From Klebsormidium nitens (Eukaryota > Streptophyta > Klebsormidiophyceae > Klebsormidiales > Klebsormidiaceae), in the NCBI GenBank assembly GCA_000708835.1, contig DF237364.1, positions 1 through 64,000 of the forward strand: a stretch of 64,000 bases of DNA. The letters run 5' to 3'. The notes below the pieces were generated by a model. It saw only the letters and a program-made list of their open reading frames with translations, did not search any database and was not told the DNA's origin. A program made the position numbers and the translations under genes. This document shows positions 57,941 to 64,000 of this stretch, one piece after another. Position 1 is the first letter of the stretch, and the number at the start of each line of letters is the position of its first letter.

Positions 57941-59230
57941 GCCGCCCCACTCTCACATGGGGCGGATTCCGTACCTACCCACCCCGCCCACTCCTGGAAG
58001 CACTCTGGCACCGCCCGCTGCAAAGTGGGGGCTTAGCCTGCAAAAGGGGGAGAAATGGCACCCGATGGACTGATGCAAAGAAAAGGCTCCTTTGGACTAT
58101 CTGGAGTGAACGGAGAGATTGAGTGAAAGTCCAGAAATCATGTGGTCTAGGGCGGCAAGCAGCATGTAGTGGAAGACAATCTGGGAACAAACAGAAAAGA
58201 GGCTTTGGATATTAAGGGCAGATAAAGACGAACATGCTTTCGGAGTGTACCAATGAAAGAGCCATTCCAAGTAAGAGAGTTCATCGTCAGAGTGTTGACT
58301 GCACTGGCAGACAGAAGCGGAGAGATGCATTGCTGCATGACAACTCTTGCACCAATCGATAAGTGGTGACGAACAAGAATGGGCACCGACTCAGCCAAAC
58401 CTGCCTACTTGCTGTGACGGGGACGAGCGCCTTACCCCTGTTAGATGCAAAACGTCTTCTTCAATCACTGGCTCTGATGCTACACCTGATGCATGCTATT
58501 GGCACAGTTCAGGTCGCCTGAATGCTGTTTGAGGCCCCTTTTTAGGAGTGCTTTCAGATACCACAATGATTGTGGATTGGACAGAGAATGCTAGCGGGTT
58601 TCAGGTGGTCGGCGCTGGTCAAAAGCTGAGTGTTCCACATAGCCCACGGGCTACAGCCCTTCCAGAACTTTGCAAAATCAGGCACGGGAGGGCTGCGCGG
58701 AAGCTCCCGCCCCTATTACGGTAGCTAGTGACCACTGTATGTTGCCTTCCTCCAACTCAGATCTGTTGCAAGTAAATGTAGATGATGATTATGAACCGTA
58801 AGTGAGGGCAGACAATGGAAGGCGCCTTGTGGCTGTGCTGTTTTCACTTTGTACAAATGCTCTATTTGGTCTTTTTACTCTTTTTCTGTGGAATGCATCA
58901 TTATTTGGAGAGTCTTGTCGAACTACCCACCACTTTTATTGCCCGATGTGTTATTCGATACGAGAGCATTACCCAGCCCGACTTTCTTGCACGTGAAGCA
59001 GGCTGGTCATCAGCTGCTGCCAGCTGCTTCCCTGCTTGCAAATTTCTGAATCTGAAACTTGAAAGGTCGCCTGAGGCTGAAGGCTGAAGAAGCGAGGAGC
59101 AGCTCAAACCTTTGTACGTAGTTTTGTTGGTTTCAGTACCCATCGTAAGGTAAAGAAAGAACAGCTCTCAGGCGCGGCGCTTTTGCCGGTTGCTTCATTT
59201 GAGTTCCCCTTTTGTGTCTCGCTGTTGCGT
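57941..59230. promoter_or_regulatory. Divergent intergenic region PSF1 / IDI
   Basis: 1.29 kb between the divergent PSF1 and IDI start codons. No gene is convincing within it; short hydrophobic frames (for example 58,815-59,087) lack features. It should contain both promoters; no specific box is clear enough to name. Confidence 0.35.
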
Positions 59231-62494
<3,264 letters not shown>

Positions 62495-63670
62495 TGGTCA
62501 TCAAGTCCCTTTTTGGGATGTGCGCCCGCAACGTGGTCTCCTTCTTTGGTCACTCACTGCGTGCGCATTTCTACTGCACCACTTGCGGCAGCCCGGAAAG
62601 CTAGTGTTACAATCTTGAATGAATATATATCGCAGATGCGGCGTGCCGGGGCCGTGCAGAACTGTGCGCTCAATCTATTGTCACTTGTATGACTTGCATG
62701 CATATTGCATGGCTCGCGGCCGGCCATGCACGCCATGACTTATTTGTGAATCTGGTATCATGCACATGCAAACTTGAAATGCTTTTGTGACCTTGACATT
62801 TGATCATGCAACTGGTATACGGCTGCAGTCACTGCGGCTCGCGGGAGGTATATATCATGTGAAGGAAGCACATGTGCAGAGCTAGTAGCTTATTCCGAGG
62901 CAAGTCACTCGTAAACGGGCCGGCCGTGCGGCTTGCCCGTGATGATCCGCGAGCTGCATGGGGCCGCGCCGCGGGCTAGGTTAAAACGACTTAGTGCGTC
63001 TGGCTGGTCGCGACCGTCACCGGAATGATGCATGCCAGGAGTTCTGTTCGCTGACCCGAGGCGCCAATTGGTTGGTCCCCTATCATTGGCATCGATGTAT
63101 ATGGAATTGCCATCATGATTGACTCCATCCGTGTCAGTGTCATTGTTGGTTGGCCGCTTGCCGGGGTCGGTTGCTATGCACCACACATACGTGACTGTCA
63201 CATGGCGTGCTCCTGTTGCATAAGATCTAGCGAGCCACAGTAGGTACTAGGGTAGTGTCGCTGCATCTGTTAGAAAGGCACTCACTTATTGAACGTGGAT
63301 TCAAGTGGTGGATACGACTGGATCAACGTGACTTGTGAAACACGTAAACGAAAATTTGAGTACGGCAACACCAACGACAACGCTTGCTGTCAAGGGAAAC
63401 GGCATGGGATCGCGCTCCGCGTGATCCTGCCACGGCTCGGCGCAAATGCATCCACGGTTCTCTGCGCCCAAGTGAACCTTTTCTCCAGTGAACCTTTTCT
63501 AAATCCTACGGTGACTTTCTAGACGCAGAGACCTGGCAAGCAAGCAATCTCTCGTCTGTCATTTGCAATCCAGGAGGTCATTCTGGACAGGCAACGGCAA
63601 TACACCAACCGCCAACACAACCTATTTGACTTCCAGCAAGCCACCGCCCTCAAGTGAAAGTAGGGCCGCT
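62495..63670. other. Intergenic, no gene seen
   Basis: 3' flank of IDI and 3' flank of the SUVH-like gene (convergent). Contains several CATGCA/GCATGC-type motifs, and no recognisable gene or RNA. Confidence 0.45.
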
Positions 63671-64000
63671 TTAGTAGAGCCGCCCGGTGCAGCTGATTGC
63701 TCCACAATGGCAGGTTGCCTTCTTGATTGAGCCGTCCGGCTTCATGACGCTGTTCTTCTGGTAGCCGTAGTCGTAGCTCAGTTCCTGCGCGGCACAATGG
63801 TAGGAGTTTACAGAGGACGTAGGCCTGTTGCAATAAAGGAGTGCTCGCGTCGACCAACTGCTGAGCAGAAAAGCTGACGCCTGGAAAAGCCAGTCGAGGA
63901 AGCCAGTTTCTTACAATCTTTCTGGTTGAATGAAGTACATTTGTTGGTGTAGGGGATGAAAGCTGTACTTCGGCTCCCGACGACAGCCGCTGCTCACCAA
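63671..64000 (-). CDS. SUVH-like histone H3K9 methyltransferase, last exon (partial gene)
   Basis: The last exon runs 63784-63671 (38 codons including stop) after a CGCAG acceptor. It reads ELSYDYGYQKNSVMK, then DGSIKKATCHCGAISCTGRLY and stop (in two pieces): the end of a SET domain (ELSYDYGY, with the catalytic Tyr and structural Asp) and the post-SET zinc site CxCGxxxC. Pattern and spacing match plant SUVH proteins (SUVH4/KYP, SUVH5/6) that methylate H3K9 and guide DNA methylation; which SUVH cannot be told. The rest of the gene lies beyond the right edge. A likely donor (TTG-GTGAGC) is visible at about 63,998, close to the end of the preceding exon. Confidence 0.85.

Overview
The window looks like nuclear DNA of a streptophyte green plant (charophyte alga or early-diverging land plant). 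Evidence: multi-exon genes with GT-AG introns, a plant-type PP4 (PPX) phosphatase, a plant-type isopentenyl-diphosphate isomerase with a presequence, a SUVH-like histone methyltransferase end, a probable plastid membrane protein, plant telo-box motifs (AAACCCTAA) near promoters, and a TTLL9-like tubulin glutamylase, which fits a lineage with flagellated cells. A Klebsormidium-like alga is a guess that cannot be confirmed from this sequence alone.

Layout. 1-1,977: two short tandem arrays built on 7-bp units, plus a little possible coding debris. About 1,978-9,352: a compact, intron-less block of six sizeable genes in the style of a nucleocytoplasmic large DNA virus. It holds an A32-type packaging ATPase, a BRO-N protein with a D5-like C-terminal region, a LAGLIDADG/dUTPase-like fusion, a secreted ricin-B-type lectin-domain protein and two unknowns. 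Genes are packed with 4-bp (ATGA), 14-bp and 75-bp junctions, unlike the rest of the window, so I read it as an endogenous giant-virus fragment whose reading frames are still open. 9,353-31,999: gene-poor, repeat-rich DNA with GCGC-rich patches, a family of diverged repeats at 19-23 kb, and a segmental duplication at about 25.7-30.6 kb carrying a broken F-box/membrane-protein gene and a shorter copy.

32,023-64,000 is ordinary host gene space. In order: a BTB/POZ gene (minus), an eight-exon plastid-type membrane protein gene (plus), a TTLL9-like polyglutamylase with a very long low-complexity N-terminus (minus), the PP4 catalytic subunit (plus, nine exons, fully resolved), a 731-bp MITE, the GINS subunit PSF1 (minus) with an unusual array of duplicated exon-5 fragments around it, isopentenyl-diphosphate isomerase (plus, six exons, one GC-AG intron), and the last exon of a SUVH-like H3K9 methyltransferase (minus) running off the right edge. 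TTLL/PP4 and PSF1/IDI are divergent pairs that may share promoters.

Exon coordinates were worked out by hand from splice signals, reading phase and remembered family sequences; no alignment or database search was run.
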